DNA from: Azorhizobium doebereinerae UFLA1-100
GTDB lineage: Bacteria > Pseudomonadota > Alphaproteobacteria > Rhizobiales > Xanthobacteraceae
Reading direction: 5' to 3'
Length of the DNA stretch: 64,000 bases
Assembly: GCF_000473085.1 (NCBI RefSeq)
Contig: NZ_AXBA01000005.1
Span: forward strand, 99,262-163,261
The stretch's first letter is position 1; each line of letters opens with the position of its first letter. Below, one piece after another: positions 8,956-18,171 of this stretch. The notes beneath the pieces are model-generated. The model saw nothing but the letters and a program-made list of their open reading frames with translations. It was not told the origin of the DNA and searched no databases. A program made the translations under genes and the position numbers.

Positions 8956-10202
8956 GCGGCAGCGGGCTCCAAAGCGGGAAGGTGCAGGCTGACGGCGGGG
9001 CGGGTGAAGGTGCGCCGGCCCGCCTTGAGGCCGAACAGCGGCGGCGCCAGTTCCGACACCGCCTCGGCCCGGGTGGCGCAGTCGAGCACCACCATGTTCG
9101 CCGGCGCCCCCTCCCGAATGCCGTAATCCTTGAGATTCAGCAACCGCGCGGAGGTGGCGGACACCATGTCGAAGCACGCCGCCATGCCGGCGGGCGTGCC
9201 CACCTGGGCGACGTTGGCATAGAGGTTGGAGATCCGTACCAGCGAGCAGTCGCCGAACGGGGTGAACGGGTTCAGCACGTTGTTGGTGGACAGCGAGCAG
9301 GTGACGCTGTGCTCCAGCAGCACATGGGCCAGCGCCACGCCGCGCGGCACGTTGTGGTCATGCTCGCGGCCGATCAGGAACAGGTCGGTGGCCGGCAGCG
9401 CGGTGACGGCTACCCCGGCGCCGGCGAGGCGCCTGGCCAGCTCGATCAATTGCGGGCGCGGCACGGCGGACAGCTTGGTCACATGGCCGATGGCCACCCG
9501 CCCGCTCCAGCCGGTCTTCTCCGCCAGGCGGCACACCTCCAGCAGGTCGAGGTGGGAGGGATCGAGCCCGAAGTCGAGGTGGAAGTCCACATCCACGCCG
9601 AAGCGCTGCGCCAGCTCGAAGACGCGGGCGATCTGGCCATGGCTGTCGGCGTCCATGTAAGGCGCGCCGCCCACCACGTCCGCCCCCGCCTCCAGCGCCG
9701 CCACCATCACGTCGTCGCAGCCTGGGTCGTCCAGCAGGCCCTCCTGCGGGAACACGCAGAGCGTCAGATCGATGGCCCAGGCATAGTCCTGCTTGAGCTT
9801 TTGCAAGGCGTGGATGGAGGTCAGCCCGATGCGCGGGTCCACCTCCACATGGGTGCGCATGCGCTGCGTGCCCTGGAGGATGGCCTTCCTGAGCGTGCGC
9901 TCGGCACGGGCGTAGACGTCCTCTTGCGTGAAGCCCGTCTTGGCGGCGGCGACCGCGCCGATGGCCTCGTCCAGCGTGCCCTTCTCGCAGACGCAGCGGC
10001 CCAGCAGGCAGGATTTGTCGAGATGGATATGGGTCTCGATGAAGCCGGGCATGACGAGGCGCCCGCCCAGATCCTCGAACGGCGCGCCGGCATCGAGCCC
10101 CATGCCGATGGCGGCGAAGCGGCCGGCGCTCATGCCGATGTCCACCGTCTCGTCCTCGCGCCCGGCGATGCGGGCATTGCGGAAGATATGGTCGAGGCTC
10201 AT
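8952..10202 (-). CDS. Cytosine-deaminase-like amidohydrolase with altered active site
   Basis: The 416-residue amidohydrolase-barrel enzyme has HIHLDK (H58, H60), H208 (DFHLDFG) and H240 (IGHVTKLS), matching the metal ligands of the CodA family. The acidic catalytic residues of true cytosine deaminase look replaced: the Glu of HxDE is Phe211, and the metal-binding Asp is Asn307 (STNNVLNPF). Hence cytosine deamination should not be assumed. It is translationally coupled to the amidase downstream and lies 48 bp after the LivMGF fusion gene. The substrate is probably a cyclic or carbamoylated nitrogen compound imported by that system. This is inferred from context. Confidence 0.8.
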   Translation of the reverse strand: MSLDHIFRNARIAGREDETVDIGMSAGRFAAIGMGLDAGAPFEDLGGRLVMPGFIETHIHLDKSCLLGRCVCEKGTLDEAIGAVAAAKTGFTQEDVYARAERTLRKAILQGTQRMRTHVEVDPRIGLTSIHALQKLKQDYAWAIDLTLCVFPQEGLLDDPGCDDVMVAALEAGADVVGGAPYMDADSHGQIARVFELAQRFGVDVDFHLDFGLDPSHLDLLEVCRLAEKTGWSGRVAIGHVTKLSAVPRPQLIELARRLAGAGVAVTALPATDLFLIGREHDHNVPRGVALAHVLLEHSVTCSLSTNNVLNPFTPFGDCSLVRISNLYANVAQVGTPAGMAACFDMVSATSARLLNLKDYGIREGAPANMVVLDCATRAEAVSELAPPLFGLKAGRRTFTRPAVSLHLPALEPAAA

Positions 10203-10250
10203 GTGGCGTTCCTTTGGGCGTTCATGCGGCGATGGGGGCGCGGTGGGCGG

Positions 10251-12710
10251 TCAGGCCCCGCCGGCCTTGGCCCCGAGATAGGCGGCTTCCAGCTCCGCAT
10301 CGCCGGCCAGATCGGCAGCGGCGCCGGCCTTCACGACGCGGCCCTGCTCCAGCACATAGGCGCGGTCGGCGACGGTGAGCGCCAGCGCCGCCATCTGGTC
10401 CACCAGCAGCAGCGTCACGCCCTCGTCCCGGAGCTCGGCGAGGATGTCGAACAGTTCGCCGATGATGGCGGGAGCGAGCCCGAGGGAGGGCTCGTCCAGC
10501 AGCAGGATCTTCGGCCGGGCCATCAGCCCGCGGGCCACCGCGAGCATCTGCTGCTCGCCCCCCGAGAGCAGGCCGGCGCGCTGCGACAGGCGCTCGCGCA
10601 GGCGCGGAAAGCGCGTGAGCAGCGCCTCGAAGTCCGCCGCCACCTCGGCCGCGCCCGCCTTGCCGCGGGCAGCCTTGCCGCGCGAATGGGCGCCGAGCAT
10701 CAGGTTGTCGCGCACGGAGAGTTCCGGAAACACCTGCCGGCCCTCGGGCACGAGGGCGAGGCCCATGCGGGCGATCACGTGCGCCGGCAGCGCGCCGATG
10801 GGCGCGTCCGCCAGCACCACTTCGCCCGCCACCGGCCGCAGCAGGCCGGACAGGGCGCGCATGGCGGTGGACTTGCCGGCGCCGTTGGCGCCCAGCAGCG
10901 CCACCGCCTCGCCCGGCCGTACGTCGAGCCCGACGCCGTTCAGCACCGGCGCCGCGCCATAGCCGGCGGTGAGGCCCACGGTGGTGAGCACCGCGTCGCG
11001 GCTGCCGTCCCAGGCCGCCGCGCGCGGCCGGCCGCGCCCGGTGTCGCCGCCGAGATAGGCGGCGATGACCGCCGGGTCCGCCCGCACCTCGGCCGGAGCG
11101 CCGGCCGCGATCACCCGCCCGGCGTCGAGCACCACCACATGGTCGGAAATGCCCATGACCAGCGCCATATCGTGCTCCACCAGCAGCACGGCGAGGCCGG
11201 CGTCGGCGATCCGGCGCAGCAGGAGGGCCAGCCGGTCCTTGTCGGCGCGCATCAGGCCGGCGGCGGGCTCGTCCAGCAGCAGCACGCGGGGACGCATGGC
11301 GAGCGCGCGGGCGATCTCGACGAGCCGGCGGTCCACATGGGCGAGGTCGTCGGCGGGCGCGTCCAGGTCGCCCCCATAGCCGACGAAGGCCAGCAGCGCC
11401 TCGGCCTGCGCGGGATCGCCCTTCAGCGCGATGCGCACATTGTCGATGACGCTGAGCGAGCCGAACAATTGCGTGGTCTGGTAGGTGCGGGCGATGCCGG
11501 CCCGCGCCACCTTGTAGGCGGGCGCGCCGGCGAGGTCCCGGTCGAGGCGCACCGCGCCCGCGTCCGGCCGGTAGAAGCCGCCGATCATGTTCAGCACGGT
11601 GGTCTTGCCGGCGCCGTTCGGGCCGATGAGGCTGGTGACGGCGCCGGGCCGGGCGGTGAAGCTCACGCCATTGCTCGCCTTGATGCCGCCGAAGGCGATG
11701 GCGAGGTCGCGCACCTCCAAGGGCAGCGGCGCGCCCTGCGGGGCGAGCATGGCGGCGCCGGCGTCCGCGCGGACCGGGCGCGGGCGGCGGCGCACGAGAC
11801 GCCGCGCCACTTCGCCGACGATGCCGCGCGGGGCGAGCCACAGCACCGCCAGCAGCAGGCCGCCGAACAGGAGCAGGCGATATTCGGCGAAATCCGCCAG
11901 CAACTCCGGCAGGCCCACCACCACCAGCGCCCCCACCACCGGGCCGAACACCGTTCCGGCCCCGCCCACCACCACGGCGAACAGGAACAGGATGGATTGC
12001 GAGAAGGGGAAGGAGCCGGGGGAGATGAACATCATCAGCGGCGCGAACACCGCGCCCGCCAGCCCGGCGAGGGCGGCGGAGAGCACGAAGGCCAGCGTCT
12101 TCAGCACCACCGGGTTGAGGCCGACGGACTGGGCCGCCACCTCGCTGTCGCGCACCGCCAGCATGGCGCGGCCGAGCCGGCTTTCCGCCAGCGCCAAGAA
12201 CCCGAGCAGCGCCAGCGTGGCGAGGGCGACGCAGAGCACCGCCATCTCCCGCTCGGCGAGCATCAGCCCCATCACCGGCGGCGGCAGGATGCCCATCAGC
12301 CCGTTGGCGCCGCCGGTCACCGCCCGCCACTCGATCAGGCCATGCTCGACGATGAAGGCGAAGGCGATCGTCACCATGGCGAGGTACGGCCCCCTCACCC
12401 GCAGCGCCGGCAGCGCCAGGAGGAAGCCGACCGCCCCGGCCGCCACCGCCGCCGCCGCCAGGGCCAGCGGGAAGCCGGCGCCCTTCAGCAGCAGGATGCC
12501 GCTCACATAGGCGCCGATAGCGTAGAAGCCCACATGGCCGAGCGAGACTTGGCCCGTGAGCCCGAGCAGGATGTTGAGGCCGATGCCCACCAGCGCGGTG
12601 AGCGCCACCAATGCGATGACGAAGGCGGTGTAGCTCTCCCCCGCGAGCGCCAGCCCGGTGGCGGCCCCGGCCAGGACCAGGATGGCGAGCGCGGGCAGGA
12701 GGGCGCGCAC
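10251..12710 (-). CDS. Fused branched-chain-type ABC transporter: LivM permease - LivG ATPase - LivF ATPase
   Basis: One 819-residue frame joins three subunits usually encoded separately: a LivM-type permease (about 1-310, several membrane segments), a LivG-type ATPase (about 330-570, Walker A GPNGAGKTT near 363, LLLDEPAAGL) and a LivF-type ATPase (about 590-815, Walker A GANGAGKST near 607, LSGGEQQML, LLLDEPSLGL). The LivG half has LAHVDRRLVEIARAL where the ABC signature is expected, so that site is degenerate. The LivF switch region reads LLLVDQMAAL. Start is GTG at 12710, 4 bp after the livH-type stop. Together with LivH and the binding protein it forms a complete importer. Confidence 0.88.
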   Translation of the reverse strand: MRALLPALAILVLAGAATGLALAGESYTAFVIALVALTALVGIGLNILLGLTGQVSLGHVGFYAIGAYVSGILLLKGAGFPLALAAAAVAAGAVGFLLALPALRVRGPYLAMVTIAFAFIVEHGLIEWRAVTGGANGLMGILPPPVMGLMLAEREMAVLCVALATLALLGFLALAESRLGRAMLAVRDSEVAAQSVGLNPVVLKTLAFVLSAALAGLAGAVFAPLMMFISPGSFPFSQSILFLFAVVVGGAGTVFGPVVGALVVVGLPELLADFAEYRLLLFGGLLLAVLWLAPRGIVGEVARRLVRRRPRPVRADAGAAMLAPQGAPLPLEVRDLAIAFGGIKASNGVSFTARPGAVTSLIGPNGAGKTTVLNMIGGFYRPDAGAVRLDRDLAGAPAYKVARAGIARTYQTTQLFGSLSVIDNVRIALKGDPAQAEALLAFVGYGGDLDAPADDLAHVDRRLVEIARALAMRPRVLLLDEPAAGLMRADKDRLALLLRRIADAGLAVLLVEHDMALVMGISDHVVVLDAGRVIAAGAPAEVRADPAVIAAYLGGDTGRGRPRAAAWDGSRDAVLTTVGLTAGYGAAPVLNGVGLDVRPGEAVALLGANGAGKSTAMRALSGLLRPVAGEVVLADAPIGALPAHVIARMGLALVPEGRQVFPELSVRDNLMLGAHSRGKAARGKAGAAEVAADFEALLTRFPRLRERLSQRAGLLSGGEQQMLAVARGLMARPKILLLDEPSLGLAPAIIGELFDILAELRDEGVTLLLVDQMAALALTVADRAYVLEQGRVVKAGAAADLAGDAELEAAYLGAKAGGA

Positions 12711-12714
12711 GCGC

Positions 12715-13587
12715 TCAGACCTTCTTCACGGCGGCGCGGCCGAACAGGCCGTCCGGCGCCAGGGCCAGGGCGGCGATGACCGCCAGGAACACCAGGATCT
12801 GGGTGTAGGAGGAGCCCAGCATGCTGGTGACCAGCGCCTCCACCAGGCCATAGGCGAAGCCCGCCAGCATGATGCCCGAGGCCGAGCCCATGCCGCCCAG
12901 GATGGCGACGGCGAACGCCTTGATGCCGAACATCAGTCCCATGTCGGAGGAGACCGCGAGCAAGGGCGCGATCAGCAGGCCGGCGATGCCCGCCAGCACG
13001 GCGGAGGCGGCGAAGGCGAGCGCCACCACCCGCTTGACGTCGATGCCCATCAGGCTGGCGGCGGTGGGGTTCTGCACCACCGCCAGCAGCGCCTTGCCGC
13101 GCGCCGTGTGGCGCAGCAGGACGTGCAGCCCCAGGGCGATCGCCACCCCGACCACCGGGATGACCAGCTGGAGCGGATAGACGCCGGCGCCGAACAGGTC
13201 CACCGGCGTGCGGGCGAGCAGCGAGGGGAAGGCGCGCGGCTCCTTGCCGAAGGTGAACATCACGGCGTTGTCCAGCACGATGCCGCCGGCGACGGTGGCC
13301 ATCAGCCAGGCGCTGGAGCCGCGCGCGGTGAAGGGGCGCACCAGCGCCCGCTCCACCACCAGCCCGGCGAGGGCGCAGGCGGCGAGTGTCGCGGCGATCG
13401 CCAGCGGCAGGGGCAGGCCCAGCGTCACCCAGAAAGTGTAGCCGAGCACCGCCCCCAGCATGACGCACGAGCCCTGGGCGAAATTGACGGCGTATGACAC
13501 GGTGTACGTAGTGTGAAATCCAAGAGCGATAAGCCCGTACATGCTGCCCAGGCTGAGCCCCGAGACGATGGCAGAGAGGATCAGCAT
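12715..13587 (-). CDS. Branched-chain-type ABC transporter permease, LivH family
   Basis: The 290-residue integral membrane protein has about eight hydrophobic segments and the LivH N-terminal pattern (GLSLGSMYGLIALGFHTTY, NFAQGSCVMLGA). It is the second permease of the importer, pairing with the LivM part of the fusion just downstream (4-bp gap). The binding-protein gene lies 33 bp upstream on the same strand. Confidence 0.9.
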   Translation of the reverse strand: MLILSAIVSGLSLGSMYGLIALGFHTTYTVSYAVNFAQGSCVMLGAVLGYTFWVTLGLPLPLAIAATLAACALAGLVVERALVRPFTARGSSAWLMATVAGGIVLDNAVMFTFGKEPRAFPSLLARTPVDLFGAGVYPLQLVIPVVGVAIALGLHVLLRHTARGKALLAVVQNPTAASLMGIDVKRVVALAFAASAVLAGIAGLLIAPLLAVSSDMGLMFGIKAFAVAILGGMGSASGIMLAGFAYGLVEALVTSMLGSSYTQILVFLAVIAALALAPDGLFGRAAVKKV

Positions 13588-13620
13588 GACTTACCTCAAT
13601 ACCGAACCGTATCCGCCGGC

Positions 13621-14802
13621 CTATTGGCCGACGGGCACGATCTCGGCGCCCTTGAAGTGGGTGAAGATGTAGTCGCCCTTGCCCAGCGCGTCGTTATTGC
13701 CGACCGAGAACGGCGTCTCATAGGTCTTGATGAGCCCGACATAGGGGCCGATCTCATAGAAGGCCTTGCGCAGCGCCGGCCCGTCGGTGGTGCCGGCCTT
13801 GGCGATGGCGAGCGCCAGCAAATTCATGGCGTCATAGGCATTGGCGATGCCCACCGCCGGGGTGACGTCCGCCAAGGTCTTGATTTCAGGATACTTCGCC
13901 TTCAGCGCCGCGAGCACCTGCTCACCCTTGGGCGATAGTTTGCCGGAGAAGGAATAGGTCTGGACCATGTCCACCTTCTCCGCGCTCGGCCCGCCCAGCT
14001 CGATGAAACGCCCGCCGGCGGGGCCCCAGTGCGAGACCACCGGCACGTTCCAACCCATGCGGTCCAGCGACTTGACCACCTGCGCGGCGGGCTGGACGTT
14101 GGCGACGAGGAAGAGCGTATCGGCCCCCGCCTCCTTCAGGCGGGTGAGCTGGGGCACCATGTCGACGTCCGCATTGTCGAACTTCTCCGCCCCGGCGACC
14201 GGCAAGCCCTTGGCGCCGGCTGCCTTTTTCAGGCCGGCCTCGTTGGATTCGCCCCAGGGGTTGTTGATGAGCATGAGGCCCGGCTTCTTGGTGCCGTGGA
14301 TCTTCACTGCGAAATCGATCATCGCCTCGTCCACCAGCTCATCCACGGCGGAGACCCGGAAGACATAATTCTCCTCCGCCCCGTTGCGGGTGATGCCGGT
14401 GCCCGCCGCCCAGACGGCGATGAAGGGCACCTTGGAGGAGTTGGCGAAGGGCACGACGGCCAGCGACACCGGCGTGTCGATGCCGCCGAAGAAGGCCACC
14501 ACCTTCTCCTTCTGCACCAGCTCGCGGGCGGCCAGCAGGCCCTTGGCCGGGTTGCTCTCGTCGTCGCGGCGCACCAGCTCGAAGGTCCTGCCGAGCACGC
14601 CGCCCTTGGCGTTGATCTCGTCGATGGCCACCTGGAGGCCGCGCGTGATCGCCTCGCCGGATTTCGCCGACTGGCCCGACAGCGCGGCGACGAGGCCGAC
14701 CTTGATGGTGTCCTGCGCGCGGGCGGGCGCGGCAAGGGTGACGGCAAGGCCGATGGCGGCGGCCAGGCGCGGAAGACGAAGAGCGGAAGCGAAGATGCCC
14801 AT
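13621..14802 (-). CDS. Branched-chain-type ABC transporter substrate-binding protein (LivK-like)
   Basis: The start at 14802 has a strong GGAGGGGAC ribosome site and begins a Sec signal peptide ending near LAAPARAQ, giving 393 residues. The mature domain starts TIKVGLVAALSGQSAKSGEA, the usual opening of periplasmic type-I binding proteins for amino acids, amides or urea. First gene of the operon livK-livH-livMGF-amidohydrolase-amidase (14802 to 7777). The ligand is unknown. The downstream hydrolases argue for a hydrolysable amide or heterocycle rather than leucine. Confidence 0.88.
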   Translation of the reverse strand: MGIFASALRLPRLAAAIGLAVTLAAPARAQDTIKVGLVAALSGQSAKSGEAITRGLQVAIDEINAKGGVLGRTFELVRRDDESNPAKGLLAARELVQKEKVVAFFGGIDTPVSLAVVPFANSSKVPFIAVWAAGTGITRNGAEENYVFRVSAVDELVDEAMIDFAVKIHGTKKPGLMLINNPWGESNEAGLKKAAGAKGLPVAGAEKFDNADVDMVPQLTRLKEAGADTLFLVANVQPAAQVVKSLDRMGWNVPVVSHWGPAGGRFIELGGPSAEKVDMVQTYSFSGKLSPKGEQVLAALKAKYPEIKTLADVTPAVGIANAYDAMNLLALAIAKAGTTDGPALRKAFYEIGPYVGLIKTYETPFSVGNNDALGKGDYIFTHFKGAEIVPVGQ

Positions 14803-15220
14803 GGTGTCCCCTCCGGAAAGTCCGCTCCTGCTTGGCAAGCGCCGTGCCAAGCCATGGACGGCCGGAGATAGCCGGCGCCCCGGCGGCACGCGCATCCGCC
14901 AAAGCCCGCCCGCAGCCAGCTTGCGCCGCAGCTTGATGCAGGATACGCCGAAATCGACGCCATATTGCATCCATTAATTATTATAAATTGGATACAATTG
15001 TGCTGCTGACGGCCGGCTGTGACGGGTGAAGCGTTGCAATTGAAGGCATGGCCCGCACCGATACGAGCGCTGGAGACGCCCACGCCGCAAGCTTGGCGTA
15101 TACGATGATGCCTAAGATTTGTGCGCGATCCATGGGAGGACGCCCCTTCTCCCACGCGGTGCCAACGGCGTGCATCGTGCGCTAGAATTCCCCGCCAGGT
15201 CAGAGGGCGGAGGGACATCC
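14803..15220. other. Divergent control region upstream of the liv-type operon
   Basis: The 418-bp gap separates two divergent genes. It contains an AT-rich patch near 14960-15000 with an inverted repeat (listed separately), unusual in this GC-rich DNA and likely the liv-type promoter. I see no RNA gene or credible small protein in the rest. Confidence 0.55.
14964..14998. promoter_or_regulatory. Inverted repeat, probable operator of the liv-type operon
   Basis: ATTGCATCCA (14964-14973) and TGGATACAAT (14989-14998) are complementary with one mismatch, across a 15-nt AT-only spacer. Location 160 bp upstream of the livK-like start fits a regulator site. No regulator gene is adjacent, so the protein involved is unknown. 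Confidence 0.5.
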
Positions 15221-15628
15221 ATGCTTCGCGCGGTTCGCATCGCCGCCACCCTCCTGCCGCTGCTGGCCGGGATCGCCCGGGCGGAGGAGCCGAAGGTGCT
15301 GAACCTCGACGAACTCGACCCGCAGGAGGTCAAGGACCTGCTCGGCGTCTGGATCATCAAGGATCAGCGCGGCAGAAAGCAATGCCGGGTCGTGCTCAAG
15401 CGCGAGCCCACCATCGGCGGCATGCAGATCGACGTGGACCCGAAGTGCCCGAAGGTGTTTCCGGTGATGGGGGACATCACCGCCTGGCGCCTCATGGAAG
15501 GCTGGGAAATCCGCCTGGCGGACGGCGAGCGCAAGACCCGCATCCGCTTCTTCACGCCCGACAACCGCTATGTGGCCGAGCCGGAGACCGACGGCATCTT
15601 CACCATCGACCAGGGGCCGCGCCGGTAG
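15221..15628 (+). CDS. Secreted AprI/Inh-family metalloprotease-inhibitor-like protein
   Basis: The start at 15221 is preceded by GGCGGAGGG and opens a signal peptide (MLRAVRIAATLLPLLAGIARA), giving 135 residues. The mature part has a small beta-barrel pattern (LLGVWIIKD ... CRVVL ... W ... EIRLADGE) with two cysteines (C55, C76) positioned for the single disulfide of the AprI/Inh fold. Known members inhibit secreted serralysin-type metalloproteases or are Omp19-like. No protease gene is nearby, so the partner is unknown. It converges on mraY, where murD would normally be found. Confidence 0.65.
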   Translation: MLRAVRIAATLLPLLAGIARAEEPKVLNLDELDPQEVKDLLGVWIIKDQRGRKQCRVVLKREPTIGGMQIDVDPKCPKVFPVMGDITAWRLMEGWEIRLADGERKTRIRFFTPDNRYVAEPETDGIFTIDQGPRR

Positions 15629-15629
15629 C

Positions 15630-15650
15630 GCGGCCAGCCCGGCGGGCCGC
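15630..15650. terminator. Short hairpin between convergent inhibitor-like gene and mraY
   Basis: GCGGCC (15630-15635) pairs with GGCCGC (15645-15650) across 9 nt in the 22-bp gap of two convergent genes. No T tract; termination is inferred from placement. Confidence 0.4.
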
Positions 15651-16736
15651 TCAGCGCAGCTTCAGCGTGGCGAGGCCGAGCAGGGCCAGCATCACGGCGA
15701 CGATCCAGAAGCGGATCACCACCTGGCTCTCGGTCCAGCCGAGCTGCTCGAAATGGTGATGGATGGGCGCCATCTTGAACACCCGCTTGCCGGTGAGCCG
15801 GAACGACAGCACCTGCACGATCACCGATACCGCCTCCAGCACGAACAGGCCGCCGATCACCGCCAGCACGATCTCGTGCTTGGTGGCCACCGCGATGGTG
15901 CCGAGCAGGCCGCCCAGCGCCAGCGAGCCGGTGTCGCCCATGAAGATCTGCGCCGGCGGCGCGTTGAACCACAGGAAGCCGAGCCCAGCGCCGATGATGG
16001 CGCCGCAGATCACCGCCAACTCGCCAACGCCCGCCACGTAGTGAATCTGCAGATAGTCGGCGAAGACCACGTTGCCGGAGAGATAGGAGATCACGCCAAA
16101 GGAGCCGGCGGCGATCATCACCGGCACGATGGCGAGGCCGTCGAGGCCATCGGTGAGGTTCACCGCATTGCCCGCCGCGACGATGACGAAGGCGCCGAAG
16201 ATCACGAAGAACCAGCCGAGATTGAGCAGCAGATCCTTGAAGAAGGGGAAGGAGACCGAGCTCGACAGGCCGCTGCGGCCCACCTGGATCATCGCCACCA
16301 CGGCGATGCCGGCGACCAGCGCCTCGATGGCCAGCCGCGCCCTGCCGGAGAAGCCGGCATGGCTCTGGCGCGTCACCTTCAGATAGTCGTCATAGAAGCC
16401 GATCAGGCCGAAGCCGGTGGTGACGAACAGCACCACCCACACATAGGCGTTCGAGAGATTGGCCCACAGCAGCGTCGCCACGATGAGGCCGGAGAAGATC
16501 ATCAGCCCGCCCATGGTGGGCGTGCCCTTCTTGGTCAAAAGGTGCGACTGCGGGCCGTCGGCGCGGATCGGCTGGCCCTTGCCCTGCTTCAGCCGCAGGG
16601 TGGAGATGATCGCCGGCCCGAACAGGAACACGAACAGCACCGCGGTGACGATGGCGCCCCCGGTGCGGAAGGTGATGTAGCGGAAGACATTGAAGGCGGG
16701 AAAGGTGTCGTGCAGCTGCGCGAGCCACTGGAGCAT
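15651..16736 (-). CDS. mraY: Phospho-N-acetylmuramoyl-pentapeptide transferase
   Basis: The 361-residue polytopic membrane enzyme transfers phospho-MurNAc-pentapeptide to undecaprenyl phosphate, forming lipid I. Family motifs are visible: [46 protein letters not shown] and MAPIHHHFE. It is the last gene of the leftward dcw half, 4 bp after murF. In most relatives murD and ftsW would follow. Here the strand switches to an unrelated gene. Confidence 0.97.
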   Translation of the reverse strand: MLQWLAQLHDTFPAFNVFRYITFRTGGAIVTAVLFVFLFGPAIISTLRLKQGKGQPIRADGPQSHLLTKKGTPTMGGLMIFSGLIVATLLWANLSNAYVWVVLFVTTGFGLIGFYDDYLKVTRQSHAGFSGRARLAIEALVAGIAVVAMIQVGRSGLSSSVSFPFFKDLLLNLGWFFVIFGAFVIVAAGNAVNLTDGLDGLAIVPVMIAAGSFGVISYLSGNVVFADYLQIHYVAGVGELAVICGAIIGAGLGFLWFNAPPAQIFMGDTGSLALGGLLGTIAVATKHEIVLAVIGGLFVLEAVSVIVQVLSFRLTGKRVFKMAPIHHHFEQLGWTESQVVIRFWIVAVMLALLGLATLKLR

Positions 16737-16740
16737 TGAT

Positions 16741-18171
16741 CTATCCTTCGAGCAGCGCGTCGCCGGACACCCGGAAGCGGTCGCAGAGGGCTTTGACCAG
16801 CGGGCCCATGCGGCTGCCGTTCGAGCCCTTCACCATCAACGTGTCGCCGGCGCGGATCGCGGCGGAAATAAGCGGTTCGAGATGCGAGGCGTGGAGCGCG
16901 TAGCCGCCCCGGCGCGAGGAGGGCAGCGCCTCCCACAGCGCGTGCATCAGCGGCCCGGCGCAGAACACGGTATCGATCCTGGCGGCGTCCAGCGCGCCGG
17001 CCAGTTCGCGATGGTGCAGCGCGCCCTCGGGCCCCAGTTCCAGCATGTCGCCCAGCACGGCGATGCGCCGGCCGCGCGGCCCCACCGGCGTGCGGCTCAG
17101 CACGTCGATGGCCGCGCGCATGGAGGCGGGATTGGCGTTGTAGCTCTCGTCCAGCAGCGTGGCGCTGCCGCCGAGGACGGCGAGGTCCAGCGGCACGCCG
17201 CGCCCCGGCGGCGGGCGCAGATGGGCGAGCGAGACCGCCGCCAGCGCGAGGTCGGCGCCGATCAGGCTCGCCGCCGCCAGCACCGCCAGGGCGTTCTGCA
17301 CGATGTGGCGGCCGGGCATGCCGATCTTGAAGGTCACCGGCGTGCCCAGAACCTGGGCCACCGCGATGGAGCAGCGCGGATGCAGCGCCACGTCCACCAG
17401 CCGCACGTCGCTTTGCGGATCGGCGCCGAACGAGACGATGCGCGCCACGCCCTTGGCGCGGGCACTCGCCGCGAGGCGCTCGAACAAAGGATTGTCCCGG
17501 TTCAGCACGGCGGCGCCGCCGGCTTCCAGGCCGTCGAAGATCTCCGCCTTGGCGTCGGCGATCGCCTCGATGCCGGAGAACGCCTCCATGTGGACGGCTT
17601 CCACGGTGGTGATGATCGCCACCTGCGGGCACACCAGGCGCACCAGCGGGGTGATCTCGCCGGGATGGTTCATGCCGATCTCGAACACGCCGTAGCGCGC
17701 CTCGCGCGGCAGCCGGGCGAGCGACAGCGGCACGCCCCAGTGATTGTTGTAGGACGCGGCAGAGGCATGGGTCGCGCCGTCCGCCTGGAGGGCGAGGCGC
17801 AGCGCTTCCTTGGTGGTGGTCTTGCCGACCGAGCCGGTGACCGCGACGATGCCCGCGTGCGAGCGCGCCCGGGCGGCCTTGGCGAAGTCGGTCAACGCCG
17901 CCAGCACGTCCGGCACCACCAGCATGGGGCCGTGCGGCAGCCCGTCGGCGCGGTCCGCCGCCACCACGGCGAAGGCGGCGCCGGCCGCGAACGCCCGCTC
18001 CACATAAGCGTGGCCGTCGCTGTTCTCGCCGGTGATGGCGAAAAAGGCGTCGCCGGGCGCCAGCGTCCGGGTGTCGATGGAGATGCCGGAGGCCGTGTTG
18101 ATGAGGCCGCGGGCGGTCCCGCCCGTCGCCGCGAGGGCTTCGGCCGGGGTGAACAATGCGCGCGTCGTCAT
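16741..18171 (-). CDS. murF: UDP-N-acetylmuramoyl-tripeptide--D-alanyl-D-alanine ligase
   Basis: The 476-residue cytoplasmic Mur ligase adds D-Ala-D-Ala to the UDP-MurNAc-tripeptide. It has the P-loop [12 protein letters not shown], the central motif GMNHPGEI and [12 protein letters not shown], all typical of MurF. Its start overlaps the murE stop by 4 bp. Confidence 0.97.
   Translation of the reverse strand: MTTRALFTPAEALAATGGTARGLINTASGISIDTRTLAPGDAFFAITGENSDGHAYVERAFAAGAAFAVVAADRADGLPHGPMLVVPDVLAALTDFAKAARARSHAGIVAVTGSVGKTTTKEALRLALQADGATHASAASYNNHWGVPLSLARLPREARYGVFEIGMNHPGEITPLVRLVCPQVAIITTVEAVHMEAFSGIEAIADAKAEIFDGLEAGGAAVLNRDNPLFERLAASARAKGVARIVSFGADPQSDVRLVDVALHPRCSIAVAQVLGTPVTFKIGMPGRHIVQNALAVLAAASLIGADLALAAVSLAHLRPPPGRGVPLDLAVLGGSATLLDESYNANPASMRAAIDVLSRTPVGPRGRRIAVLGDMLELGPEGALHHRELAGALDAARIDTVFCAGPLMHALWEALPSSRRGGYALHASHLEPLISAAIRAGDTLMVKGSNGSRMGPLVKALCDRFRVSGDALLEG

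Noticed and set aside
8982..12779. Very long rightward open frame (over 1,200 codons) opposite the amidohydrolase and liv-type genes
   Set aside because: It is the GC-rich antisense shadow of genuine genes: translation is low-complexity (His, Gly, Arg, Gln) and the opposite strand encodes well-defined families.
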